Below, one piece after another: positions 27,658-36,451 of a DNA stretch of 64,000 nucleotides (the first letter of the stretch is position 1; every line of letters starts with the position of its first letter). The DNA is taken from contig NZ_SGWR01000001.1 of the NCBI RefSeq assembly GCF_004217315.1, positions 372,001-436,000 on the forward strand. Direction: 5' to 3'. The stretch is from Corticibacter populi. GTDB taxonomy: Bacteria > Pseudomonadota > Gammaproteobacteria > Burkholderiales > Burkholderiaceae_C. The position numbers and the translations under genes are program-made. The notes under the pieces were generated by a model. That model worked only from the letters and a program-made list of their open reading frames with translations, had not been told where the DNA came from and searched no databases.

Positions 27658-28254
27658 TCAGCGCGGGGGCGCTTTGGTTTCGCCGGGCGGCGGCGGTTGC
27701 GATTGTGCACCGCTTTCTGTGCCGCTTTCAGCACCGCCGGTATCGAGATTGGCATCTGTCGCTGGCGCTGCCTGCATGTCGTCAGGCTCTGGGGCCGGCG
27801 CCGAGTCATCGGTGCCGCCTTCGTCACGATCCGCATCGGTTGGCTGGTCGCCCTCGGATGGTGGCTCGTCGTCCTCTTCCGGCGCTTCCTGCGGCACGGC
27901 CAGCGCCAGCATGCTGATGCTGTGCGGCACGTCCTCGCCACGCTGGCGCGCGCGGAACAGCGCGGCGCGCATCAGGAAGATGGTGGTGACCGGCGTGGTG
28001 ATCGAGATGAACAGGCCGATCAGCATGATGTTGATGGCCGGGCTGCCGCGCTGCACCGAGAAATGCACGATGGCGGCAATCATCACGCACCAGATGCCGA
28101 CCGTGGTGATCACGGCGGGCGCGTGCACGCGCGCGAAAAAGGAATTGAGGCGCAGCAGGCCGGAGGCCGCCAGCAGCGCGATCAGGCCGCTGAGGATGGC
28201 AAAGACGGCCACTGTGATCTCGGCCCAGAGGGGCAGGTGAATGGTGCCGGGCAT
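27658..28254 (-). CDS. mnhG: Mrp/Pha monovalent cation/proton antiporter subunit G
   Basis: Last gene of the antiporter operon, 198 aa. Residues 1-120 form the three-helix MnhG unit (ITVAVFAILSGLIALLAASGLLRL, VITTVGIWCVMIAAIVHF, INIMLIGLFISITTPVTTIFLMRAALFRA). The remaining ~75 residues are a hydrophilic tail rich in Asp, Glu, Pro and Thr, absent from typical 100-130-residue MnhG proteins. Its ATG overlaps the mnhF stop (TGATG). No terminator is obvious in the 126 bp before ugpQ. Confidence 0.9.
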   Translation of the reverse strand: MPGTIHLPLWAEITVAVFAILSGLIALLAASGLLRLNSFFARVHAPAVITTVGIWCVMIAAIVHFSVQRGSPAINIMLIGLFISITTPVTTIFLMRAALFRARQRGEDVPHSISMLALAVPQEAPEEDDEPPSEGDQPTDADRDEGGTDDSAPAPEPDDMQAAPATDANLDTGGAESGTESGAQSQPPPPGETKAPPR

Positions 28255-28535
28255 CACTCGATGACCTCCCCGCGCAGCAGGAACTTGGCCATGGCCGTGG
28301 TACTGACGAAACCGAGCAGCGCGATTAGCAGCGCCGCCTCGAAGTAGGCCCCGCTGTCGTAATAGATCGACAGGGTCAGCATCACGAACATGCTCAGCGC
28401 ATAGATGCAGTCCAGTGCCATCACACGATCCTGGGCACTGGGTCCGATCAGCAGGCGCAGCGTCGCCATCAACATGGCCAGTGCCAGCATGGCCAGGGAA
28501 ATGGGCAAGGCCCAGGCAAGGATTTGTCCGCTCAT
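28254..28535 (-). CDS. mnhF: Mrp/Pha antiporter subunit F
   Basis: Small membrane subunit of 93 aa with three hydrophobic segments (about 5-27, 37-55 and 62-82). The RLLIGPSAQDRVMALDCIYA segment is the family signature. It starts within the mnhE stop (ATGA) and ends within the mnhG start. MnhF stabilises the assembled complex in characterised systems; the specific role is inferred. Confidence 0.93.
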   Translation of the reverse strand: MSGQILAWALPISLAMLALAMLMATLRLLIGPSAQDRVMALDCIYALSMFVMLTLSIYYDSGAYFEAALLIALLGFVSTTAMAKFLLRGEVIE

Positions 28536-29059
28536 TCAAAAATCTCCATGAGGGGGCGCTCGTAGCGCTCCTTGACGGTCCGGATCACCTTCTCCGGTTC
28601 CACCTTGCCATCGAGCACATGCAGCAGCAGGGTGCTGCGATCCATCGACAGCTCGCCCCAGGCATTACCCGGGGTGATGCAGGTGATCAGCGCCAGCACG
28701 GCCAGGCCGTTGGGGTCGCGCAACTCCAATGGCACGTGGACGAACTCCGACGTGTCTTCGTTGCCTACACGGCGTAGCAGAACCTTCATCACCGCCCAGC
28801 CCGAGTGCCAGGCATCGATGGTGACGACCGCGAACAGGCGCAGGATGACCAAGGGCCGGCGCACGCGCACATAACGTGGCCGCAGCTTGGCACTGAAGAT
28901 GGGCACACCGAAGCCGAGTATGGCCGCCAGCACCATGTTGGCCAGCGAATAGCTTTGCGTCATCATCAACCACATGCCGAACAGCATGACGGACAGCAGC
29001 GGCCCCGGGAAAATCCTGCGCAGCCAGGTCTTCAAGTTTCTTTGCAGCCGTTTTCTCAT
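28532..29059 (-). CDS. mnhE: Mrp/Pha antiporter subunit E
   Basis: Membrane protein of 175 aa from the ATG overlapping the mnhD stop (ATGA). After a basic N-terminus come two close hydrophobic segments (about 18-52), then PLVILRLFAVVTIDAWHSGWAVMKVLL and the conserved ITCITPGNAWGELSMDRSTLLLHVLD of MnhE. It is part of the seven-function Na+(K+)/H+ antiporter that supports pH and sodium tolerance. Confidence 0.93.
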   Translation of the reverse strand: MRKRLQRNLKTWLRRIFPGPLLSVMLFGMWLMMTQSYSLANMVLAAILGFGVPIFSAKLRPRYVRVRRPLVILRLFAVVTIDAWHSGWAVMKVLLRRVGNEDTSEFVHVPLELRDPNGLAVLALITCITPGNAWGELSMDRSTLLLHVLDGKVEPEKVIRTVKERYERPLMEIFE

Positions 29060-30786
29060 GGTTGCGCCTCCGCGGCTTCGCCTTCTGCCGGCATGCTGTC
29101 GGGAAGCTGCTGAGTGGGGTAGGGGACCGGCCGGGTCGAGAGGACCGAGTTGACGTAGTCGTCCGGCGCATACAGGCCATTGGCGGTGGTCTGCATGTAG
29201 CGCATGATGTTGTCTGCGTTCACCGTCAGCGCCACGCAACTGCCCAGCAGGATCACCAGCGGGATACCCTCGACGATGCGCACCGTTGGCGGAGTGCGGT
29301 CGTGCGAGGCCCAGAAGTGCCGAATGCCCGCGCGCGAAAACGCTACCAGCGCGAAGAAGCCTGAGGCAATCAGCAGGCCCAGCAGTATCCAGCCTTCGAT
29401 GCCAGGCGTCTGGCCGGCCGAGGCGCCGATGCCCAGCGGGTTGAGCAGCGCGGTCAGCATCGCAAATTTGCCGAGGAAACCCGACAGCGGCGGCAGCCCT
29501 GCAATCAGCAGCGTGCAGGCCATGAAGCTCAGGCCCAGCAGCGCGACGGCGGCGGGCATGGCGCGGCCGACCAGCGCCTGCTCGCGCTCGTCGAGATTCA
29601 GCTCCTTGAAGGTGCTTCCCAGGTCGGGGGAGAGGAAAGGCGCCACGTCTTCCTCTTCATAAGGCGCATAGTCCTCGCCGTCATTGCGCCAGCGGTCCAT
29701 CAGGTCGGCCAGCAGGAAGCAGGCACTGACCGCCAGCGTGGAGCTGACCATGTAGTACAGCAGGCCGGCCGTCAACAGGTTCTGACCGAAGCCGAGCGTG
29801 GCCAGCAAGGTTCCCGAGGAGACGATGGCGCTGTAGCCGGCCATGTTGCCGAGCTTCTGCGAGCTCATCACGCCCAGCGAGCCGACGGCGATCGTGGCCA
29901 TGCCGCCGTAGATCAGCCATTGGCTGCCATATTGGGTGGAAATGCCGGCGTCATAGCCGAAGATCATGGTCCAAAGACGCAGGATGGCGTAGATGCCGAC
30001 CTTGGTCATGACGGCGAACAAGGCCCCGGCGGGAGCCGTTGCGGCACTGTAGGCCGGCACCAGCCAGAAGTTGAGCGGCCAGACCGCGGCCTTGATCAGC
30101 ACCGCCACGCCGAACACGCCTGCCGCGACATGCAGCAGCGCGCGGTCCTCCTCCAGCACGTGCGGCACGATGCGGGCCAGGTCGGCCATGTTCAGGGTGC
30201 CGGTGATGCCGTAGAACATCGAGATGCTGATCAGCAGCAGCGAGGAGGCGGCCAGGTTGATCGCAATGTAGTGCAGGCCCGCTTGCACGCGCGGGCGGCC
30301 CGAGCCATGCAGCAGCAGCCCGTAGGAGGCGGCCAGCAGGATCTCGATGAAGACGAACAGGTTGAACAGGTCGCCGGTCAGGAAGGCGCCGTTGAGGCCC
30401 ATCAGCTGCAACTGGAACAGCGAGTGGAAGTTGACGCCGGCGCGGTGCCAATGGGCCGAGGCGTAGACCGATGCGGCCACGCTGAGGATGCCGGTGAGCA
30501 CCAGCATCATGGCCGAGAGCCGGTCCAGTGCCAGCACGATGCCGAAAGGCGCTGGCCAGTTGCCGGCGAGGTACACGCCCATCGAGGTGGGGGCGGCCTG
30601 CTGGTGGGTCCACCGCATCAGGAAGATGGCGATGCCGAGGCCGGCGATGCTGCCGAAGATGTTCAGCAGCATCTTGACGCGCTGGCGATCCTCCTTGAGA
30701 AACAGGATGATGGCCGCCGTGAGCATTGGCAGCAGGATCGGCGCCAGCATCAGGTGCGGCATGAGCGAGCTGAGCCAGGTGGTCAT
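29056..30786 (-). CDS. mnhD: Mrp/Pha antiporter subunit D (NuoN/M-like)
   Basis: Large proton-translocating subunit of 576 aa, related to complex I NuoM/N, with about 14 membrane helices. Markers are NLFVFIEILLAASYGLLLHG, LIKAAVWPLNFWLVPAYSAATAPAGALFAVMTKVGIYAILR (half-closed helix with conserved lysines) and FMACTLLIAGLPPLSGFLGKFAML. A hydrophilic loop around 385-425 (DRWRNDGEDYAPYEEEDVAPF) is longer than in many MnhD proteins. The start is the ATG overlapping the mnhC stop; the frame is open further upstream but that part is the mnhC shadow. Confidence 0.94.
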   Translation of the reverse strand: MTTWLSSLMPHLMLAPILLPMLTAAIILFLKEDRQRVKMLLNIFGSIAGLGIAIFLMRWTHQQAAPTSMGVYLAGNWPAPFGIVLALDRLSAMMLVLTGILSVAASVYASAHWHRAGVNFHSLFQLQLMGLNGAFLTGDLFNLFVFIEILLAASYGLLLHGSGRPRVQAGLHYIAINLAASSLLLISISMFYGITGTLNMADLARIVPHVLEEDRALLHVAAGVFGVAVLIKAAVWPLNFWLVPAYSAATAPAGALFAVMTKVGIYAILRLWTMIFGYDAGISTQYGSQWLIYGGMATIAVGSLGVMSSQKLGNMAGYSAIVSSGTLLATLGFGQNLLTAGLLYYMVSSTLAVSACFLLADLMDRWRNDGEDYAPYEEEDVAPFLSPDLGSTFKELNLDEREQALVGRAMPAAVALLGLSFMACTLLIAGLPPLSGFLGKFAMLTALLNPLGIGASAGQTPGIEGWILLGLLIASGFFALVAFSRAGIRHFWASHDRTPPTVRIVEGIPLVILLGSCVALTVNADNIMRYMQTTANGLYAPDDYVNSVLSTRPVPYPTQQLPDSMPAEGEAAEAQP

Positions 30787-31148
30787 GATGCCTCGTTCTT
30801 TTCGGCCGAGCGGCTGCCATCGACGTGGTCGGTACCCGACATGCCGCGCAGTGCCAGCAGCACCACCAAGAACAGCGCGGTGGTGGCAAAGCCGATGACG
30901 ATGGCCGTCAGCACCAGCGCCTGCGGCAGTGGATCGGCATAGTGCATCAGGTCCTGCGGCAGACCGGGCTTGAGCACGGGCTCCTTGTCGACGGCCAGCC
31001 CCAGGCGGCCCATCGAGAAGATGAAGAGGTTGACGGCATAGCCGAGCAGCGCCAGACCAATGATGATCTGAAAGGTGCGTGGCCGCAGCAGCAGCCAGAC
31101 GCCGGCTCCGGTCATCACACCGATGGCGATGGCAAGCACTATTTCCAT
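30783..31148 (-). CDS. mnhC: Mrp/Pha antiporter subunit C (NuoK-like)
   Basis: Protein of 121 aa resembling NuoK: three membrane helices, with GLALLGYAVNLFIFSMG and DPLPQALVLTAIVIGFATTALFLVVLLAL as signatures. It begins ten bases inside the end of the AB gene and ends in an ATGA overlap with mnhD. The last 20 residues are hydrophilic. Confidence 0.94.
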   Translation of the reverse strand: MEIVLAIAIGVMTGAGVWLLLRPRTFQIIIGLALLGYAVNLFIFSMGRLGLAVDKEPVLKPGLPQDLMHYADPLPQALVLTAIVIGFATTALFLVVLLALRGMSGTDHVDGSRSAEKNEAS

Positions 31149-34100
31149 GGGCTTCCTTCGGTGTTGGAGTGAACGTTGAATCGGGCCACCGCCTCATAGG
31201 CGGCGCGGGCCCGCGCATAGTTGCTGGCGGCAGCTTCCTTGGCCTCGGCCTCTTCCTCGAGCTTGCGTGCGTGGTAGCGGTGTCCGCGCACCGATTGGTG
31301 AGCCAGTGCGGTGAGGATCAGCAGGGTCGAGCCGACCACCACGGTGAACACGCCCAGATCGAAGAACATCGCGCTGGCCACGTGGATCTCGCCCAGGTAA
31401 GGCAGCGTGAAGTGGGCCGTGTGCGTGGTCATGAACGGGTAGCCCAGGTACATCGAGCCGGCTCCGGTGGCGATGGCGCAGATCAGCCCGAAGCCGATCC
31501 AGCGGCGTGGATAGAGCGCGAGATTGGCCTCCACCCACTGGGTGCCCGAGACGATGTACTGCAGCAGCAGGCCCAGCGAGAAAACCAGCCCGGCGACGAA
31601 GCCTCCACCGGGCTCGTTGTGCCCGCGCATGAAGAGGTAGATCGCCACCAGCGTGGTGATGGGCAGCAGCAGGCGCACCAGCACCGCCGGCACCGTCAGG
31701 TAGCCGATGGCAGTATCCTTGGCCTGGCGGGGGTTGAAGAGGTCGGTGATCAGATCCTTGGGCAGCACGCGCTGCTGCATCGGCAGGTCCATGGTTTCAC
31801 GGGCCGGGCGGAAGCGCCGCAGCAGCGCGTATACCGTCAGCGCCACGATGCCCAGGACCACGATCTCGCCAAAAGTGTCGAAGGCGCGGAAGTCCACCAG
31901 CATCACATTGACCACGTTGGTGCCGCCACCCTCGGTGTAGGCGCGCTCGAGGAAGAAGGTCGAGGTACTCTGCGGGAATGGCCGGCTGAGCATGGCGATC
32001 GACAGCAGCGTGATGCCGACGCCGGCCACCACTGCAATGATCAGGTCGCGCGCACGGCGTGCCTGCGCCATGCTGTGGTCCATCGACCAGGAGGGCAGGC
32101 GGATGGACTTGTCGCGCTGCGGCAGCCAGCGCAGACCCAGCAGCAACAGGATGGTGGTAACGATCTCCACTGCCAGTTGCGTCAGGCCCAGGTCGGGTGC
32201 CGAGAACCACAGGAAGGTGATGCACACGCACAGGCCGGTCGCGCCCAGCATCACCATGGCGGCCAGGCGGTGGAACTTGGCCTGCCAGGCCGCCGCGATG
32301 GCACAGATGCCGCCGATCAGCCACAGGATCGCAAAGGCCGGCGAGAGCGTCTGCGTCGGCCGGTCACCGATGTTCAGACCGCCATACCAGAGCGGCACTG
32401 CCACCGCCCCGAAGGTCGCGATGACCAGCCAGAACATCTGCCACTGCAGCCGGCGGGTGGTCAGCAGCACGCGCAGGAAGCGCGAGAACAGCGTCAGCGA
32501 CGCCAGCAGGTATTCGAAGATGCGCTTGCCCGTCAGCGTCCATGTGAAGGCATAGTCGACGAAGTAGTTCCTGCCACGGATGAAGCGTGCGATGACAAAG
32601 AAGATCAAGCTGCCTAGGCCCATGGCCAGCACACTCATGATGAGCGGCTTGTTGATGCCATGCCAGATGGCCAGGCTGTAGTAGGGCAGCTCGCCGCCCA
32701 CCACGGGCGTGGCGGCGAGCGCCAGCACCGGGCCGACCACCAGATTCGGGGCAACGCCAACGGCCAGGCAGATCACCACCAGCAGGCCCACAGGCACGAT
32801 CATCCAGATTGGCGGATCGTGCGGGGTCTTGGGCAGGTCCTTGGCGGGCTTGCCGAAGAACACGTCATAGCCGAAGCGCAGCGAGTAGATGGCGCTGAAG
32901 ATGCCGAACACCACCGCCAGCAAAGGCAGGCCGGCCTGGATGTAGCCCGGCGCGTGCACCAGCACCGACTCCGAGAAGAACATCTCCTTGGAGAGGAAGC
33001 CATTGAGCAATGGCACGCCGGCCATCGCCGCGGCGGCCACCAGGGCCAATGTGGCGGTGATCGGCATCATGTGCCGCAGCCCCGAGAGGCGCCGGATGTC
33101 CCGCGTGCCGGTTTCATGGTCGACAATGCCCACCGCCATGAAGAGCGAAGCCTTGAAGGTGGCGTGGTTCATGATGTGGAAAACGGCGGCCACAGCGGCC
33201 AGTTCCCGGTTCATGCCCAGCAGCAGTGTGATCAGGCCCAGGTGAGAGATGGTCGAATACGCCAGCAGGCCTTTGAGATCATTCTGGAACATCGCCGTGT
33301 AGGCGCCGAACAGCAGGGTGGTCAGCCCCACGCCGCTGACGATCCAGAACCACTCCTCGGTGCCGCTGAGCACCGGCCAGAAGCGCGCCAATAGAAAGAC
33401 GCCCGCCTTGACCATGGTGGCCGAGTGCAGGTAGGCCGACACCGGCGTTGGCGCCGCCATGGCATTGGGCAGCCAGAAATGGAACGGAAACTGTGCGCTT
33501 TTGGTGAAGGCCCCCAGCAGGACCAGAATCAGCACCGGCAGGTACAGGCTGTGGCTTCTGATCTGCGCACCGGCTGCGAGCACGTTGTCGAGGTCGTAGC
33601 TGCCGACGATGTGGCCCAGCATCAGCATGCCCGCCAGCAGGCACAGGCCGCCGGCACCGGTGACCGTGAGGGCCATGCGGGCGCCGCGACGCGCATCCTT
33701 GCGATGGTGCCAGTAGCCGATCAGCAGAAACGAGAAGATGCTGGTCAGCTCCCAGAAGAAGGCCAGCTGGATGATGTTGCCGGACATCACCACGCCCGCC
33801 ATCGAACCCATGAAAGCCAGCAGGAACGAGAAGAAACGCGGCACCGGGTCCTGTGGCGACATGTAGTAGCGTGCGTACAACACCACCAGCGCGCCAATGC
33901 CATAGACCAGCAGCGCGAACATCCAGGCGAAGCCATCGAGCCGCATCGACAGGCTCAGCCCCAGTGACTGCAGCCAGGCGAATTCCTGCTCGTGAACGTC
34001 GCCACTGGCGATGGCGGGGTAATACAGGGCGAGTTGCACCGCGCAGAACACGGCGATCAGACCGGCCAGCGTGGACTCCAGATTGCGTGCATTGGAGGGC

Positions 34101-34168
34101 AGGACACTGGCGATGACACTGCCAATGAACGGAAGCAGAATGATGGTGCTGAGCGCAACGGGGTCCAT
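31139..34168 (-). CDS. mnhA: Mrp/Pha antiporter fused subunit A-B
   Basis: First and largest gene of the operon, 1009 aa. The N-terminal 500 residues are a NuoL-like antiporter unit (FFWELTSIFSFLLIGYWHH, LGAFTKSAQFPFHFWLPNAMAAPTPVSAYLHSA-type proton path and KASLFMAVGIVDHETGTRDI). A second membrane region follows, then the DUF4040-like part (VNVMLVDFRAFDTFGEIVVL), and from about residue 850 a complete MnhB domain (HNEPGGGFVAGLVFSLGLLLQY). Fusion of A and B is the usual form in group 2 Pha/Mrp systems of proteobacteria. Six genes thus supply all seven subunits. Confidence 0.95.
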   Translation of the reverse strand: MDPVALSTIILLPFIGSVIASVLPSNARNLESTLAGLIAVFCAVQLALYYPAIASGDVHEQEFAWLQSLGLSLSMRLDGFAWMFALLVYGIGALVVLYARYYMSPQDPVPRFFSFLLAFMGSMAGVVMSGNIIQLAFFWELTSIFSFLLIGYWHHRKDARRGARMALTVTGAGGLCLLAGMLMLGHIVGSYDLDNVLAAGAQIRSHSLYLPVLILVLLGAFTKSAQFPFHFWLPNAMAAPTPVSAYLHSATMVKAGVFLLARFWPVLSGTEEWFWIVSGVGLTTLLFGAYTAMFQNDLKGLLAYSTISHLGLITLLLGMNRELAAVAAVFHIMNHATFKASLFMAVGIVDHETGTRDIRRLSGLRHMMPITATLALVAAAAMAGVPLLNGFLSKEMFFSESVLVHAPGYIQAGLPLLAVVFGIFSAIYSLRFGYDVFFGKPAKDLPKTPHDPPIWMIVPVGLLVVICLAVGVAPNLVVGPVLALAATPVVGGELPYYSLAIWHGINKPLIMSVLAMGLGSLIFFVIARFIRGRNYFVDYAFTWTLTGKRIFEYLLASLTLFSRFLRVLLTTRRLQWQMFWLVIATFGAVAVPLWYGGLNIGDRPTQTLSPAFAILWLIGGICAIAAAWQAKFHRLAAMVMLGATGLCVCITFLWFSAPDLGLTQLAVEIVTTILLLLGLRWLPQRDKSIRLPSWSMDHSMAQARRARDLIIAVVAGVGITLLSIAMLSRPFPQSTSTFFLERAYTEGGGTNVVNVMLVDFRAFDTFGEIVVLGIVALTVYALLRRFRPARETMDLPMQQRVLPKDLITDLFNPRQAKDTAIGYLTVPAVLVRLLLPITTLVAIYLFMRGHNEPGGGFVAGLVFSLGLLLQYIVSGTQWVEANLALYPRRWIGFGLICAIATGAGSMYLGYPFMTTHTAHFTLPYLGEIHVASAMFFDLGVFTVVVGSTLLILTALAHQSVRGHRYHARKLEEEAEAKEAAASNYARARAAYEAVARFNVHSNTEGSPWK

Positions 34169-34558
34169 AGGGCGGAAATTCTACGGCAAGCCCTTGTTTT
34201 CAGCGGACAAAGCCCTGCAATATCCCGTCATTTGACGCCAACTTTCAGGCATTGTCTGACAAGGCGATTTCGCCAAATTCGTGCGATTTGGCGACTTTTG
34301 ATGCGGTTTCCGCCCGATTTCGGCGTGCGCCCGTCCAGCAGGGGGAGAAGTACCCTTTTTGAAAAGGGATTGTTACAAATTGTGGGTCATCCGCTTCCCG
34401 GGAAAAGGCGGCGCGGGCAGGCAAGCTTGGCCAGGCTTGCGATGGGTTGGCCCAGTGACAAAACGCAGCGGCCGCCACATGGCCGGGAGGTGATGCGAGG
34501 GATCGAAATCCGCTGCGCGGCCTGGCAAATCAGCGCCAGGTGCGGCGCTTTCGTTGAT
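34169..34558. other. intergenic region upstream of the antiporter operon
   Basis: This 390-bp gap between the mnhA start and the 3' end of the Rieske gene has no coding signal. It should contain the antiporter promoter. It holds a perfect inverted repeat, TCGCCAAAT/ATTTGGCGA with a 7-nt loop at 34270-34294, and a shorter one (CCCTTTTTGAAAAGGG near 34354). The first could be an operator or an RNA hairpin. Confidence 0.45.
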
Positions 34559-35695
34559 TCAGGTCGCGGCTTGGCCGCCCATTGCGCGGCGATACCACTC
34601 ATGGAAGTGCTGCATGCCGTCTTCCATCGGGCTCTGGTAGGGGCCGACCTCGCTGTCGCCACGCTCGAACAGGGCGCGACGACCGGCATCCATGCGCTCG
34701 CCGATCTCGTCATCCTCGATGGCCGTTTCCATGTAGGCGGCACGTTGCGCCTCGACGAACTCGCGCTCGAAAGCGACGATTTCCTCCGGGTAGTAGAACT
34801 CCACCACGTTCATGGTCTTGTCCACGCTGATCGGGTGCAGCGTCGAGACCGTTAGTACGTGCGGATACCACTCGACCATGATGTGCGGGTAATACGTCAG
34901 CCAGATCGCACCGTGCTCGGGCAGGCGGCCCTCGTTGTAGCCAAGCAGCACATCGTGCCAGCGCTTGTAGATATCGCTGCCCGATTGCTTGAGCGCATTG
35001 GCGATGCCGACGGTCTGTACCGAGTAATCCCTGCCGAACTCCCAGCGCAGGTCATCGCAGGTAACGAAGTTGCCCAAACCCGGGTGGAATGGACCGACGT
35101 GATAGTCCTCCAGATAGACCTCGATGAAGGTCTTCCAGTTGTAGTTGCACTCGTGCATCTCGACGTGATCGAGCGCAAATCCCTCGAAACTCAGCGCCGC
35201 GCGGGGGCCCATGCCGGCCAGATCGGCGACGATGTCGCGGCCGTTGTCTTCGAACAGCAGGCCATTCCATTCGCGCAGGCCATACTGGTTGAGGTTCAGG
35301 CAGGGGTCTTGCGGGAAGTGCGGCGCGCCCAGCAGCTCGCCGGCCTCGCTGTAGGTCCAGCGGTGCAGAGGGCAGACGATGTTGCCACCCGCGCTGCCCT
35401 TTTGCACCTCCAGCAGATTGCCGCGGCCACCCAGCATGATGGCCTGGCGGTGGCGGCAGACATTGGAGATGAGCTTGATGCTGCCATCGCGCTGGCGCAC
35501 CAGTGCGCGGCCCTGCCGCTCCTGCGGCAGGGCATAGTAATCGCCGACTTCGGGGACGGCCAGTTGGTGCCCCACATAGCGGGGCCCGGCCTGGAAGAGG
35601 ATTTCCAGCTCGCGTTGGAACAACGCTTCATCGAAGTAACTGGGAACTGGAAGTTGGCTTGTGGCCGGCTGCAGTTGAAGACTTAAATCAGACAT
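34559..35695 (-). CDS. Rieske 2Fe-2S aromatic-ring-hydroxylating-type oxygenase, alpha subunit
   Basis: Protein of 378 aa. The Rieske cluster ligands are C80-x-H82 (NVCRHRQ) and C108-x2-H111 (CPLHRWTY). The mononuclear iron site is in YLEDYHVGPFHPGL (bridging D197, ligands H199 and H204). No beta subunit or dedicated reductase is adjacent; the ferredoxin-reductase-like protein at 1307 is a possible electron donor but not linked. A Rieske gene next to xseB-ispA-dxs is common in Burkholderiales, and its substrate there is not established as far as I know. Confidence 0.92.
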   Translation of the reverse strand: MSDLSLQLQPATSQLPVPSYFDEALFQRELEILFQAGPRYVGHQLAVPEVGDYYALPQERQGRALVRQRDGSIKLISNVCRHRQAIMLGGRGNLLEVQKGSAGGNIVCPLHRWTYSEAGELLGAPHFPQDPCLNLNQYGLREWNGLLFEDNGRDIVADLAGMGPRAALSFEGFALDHVEMHECNYNWKTFIEVYLEDYHVGPFHPGLGNFVTCDDLRWEFGRDYSVQTVGIANALKQSGSDIYKRWHDVLLGYNEGRLPEHGAIWLTYYPHIMVEWYPHVLTVSTLHPISVDKTMNVVEFYYPEEIVAFEREFVEAQRAAYMETAIEDDEIGERMDAGRRALFERGDSEVGPYQSPMEDGMQHFHEWYRRAMGGQAAT

Positions 35696-36117
35696 GGTTA
35701 TCCTGACCTAAAGACCCCCCACAGGGGCGCGCGCTGGCGCAGATGGGAAAGATGGAAAAAGACAAAGCCGGCCTGATGCATGGGCACCGCCGGCTGACTA
35801 CGGTTGGCAATTCTACCAGTGCTGTGCCGGGCGGGGTTAATTCCGAGCGGTCGCAGCGAGTATTGGGCCGCTTTCGTCCACCATCGACCGTACCCGCAAG
35901 GGCCGGTTTCACCTTGCCTTAGAATCGGCAGGCCCGGCGTGACCGGAGCCTGCGCCTTTTCGGGGGAAACGCGAGGGCAGACCTGCTGCCCGTGTTGGTC
36001 TGTTTGCATGCCGAGCGAGGCATGGCCGCGCATTCCCGCGTTTTCCGCGATTGATTCATTCACGCCATCGATTGGCATCTTGCCGGTGCCATGCGGCGCC
36101 ACCCACTTTTTCAACAC
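35696..36117. promoter_or_regulatory. divergent promoter region, Rieske oxygenase / xseB-ispA-dxs
   Basis: A 422-bp non-coding gap between divergent transcription units, so both promoters should lie here. I could not assign -35/-10 elements confidently, and I see no riboswitch-like structure or repeat. Confidence 0.4.
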
Positions 36118-36360
36118 ATGTCCGCCAAACCAAAGAAAAGCTCGCCCGGTCAGCCCGCCAGCTATGAGGATGCGATGCAGGAGCTGGAGCAATTGCTGAT
36201 CCAGATCGAGTCGGGTGGCCTGCCACTGGAGCAACTGCTCAATGGCTACCAGCGCGGCGCGGAATTGCTGGCATTTTGCCGCACACGCCTTCAGGCAGTG
36301 CAGGAGCAGATTCAGGTGCTCGAAGGCGAGGCCGTGGTGCCGCTCAAGGAGGCGCCCTGA
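36118..36360 (+). CDS. xseB: exodeoxyribonuclease VII small subunit
   Basis: Small helical subunit of 80 aa that assembles with XseA into the single-strand nuclease ExoVII. The core [51 protein letters not shown] is unmistakable. Start at the ATG of MSAKPKK; an in-frame ATG at 36091 adds nine residues. First gene of the xseB-ispA-dxs operon; xseA is not in the window. Confidence 0.95.
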   Translation: MSAKPKKSSPGQPASYEDAMQELEQLLIQIESGGLPLEQLLNGYQRGAELLAFCRTRLQAVQEQIQVLEGEAVVPLKEAP

Positions 36361-36451
36361 GCCCTGGCCCGTGCCTTTGGCGCTTCGCCTGACCTGGCAA
36401 GGGCGGGTTGCCACGAACCACCGAAAGTGATCTCCGGAAAGAAACCCCCAC

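Noticed and set aside
31079-32617. 512-codon plus-strand frame inside the antiporter AB gene
   Set aside because: Very rich in His, Gln and Gly with no domain; a shadow of the hydrophobic membrane gene on the other strand.
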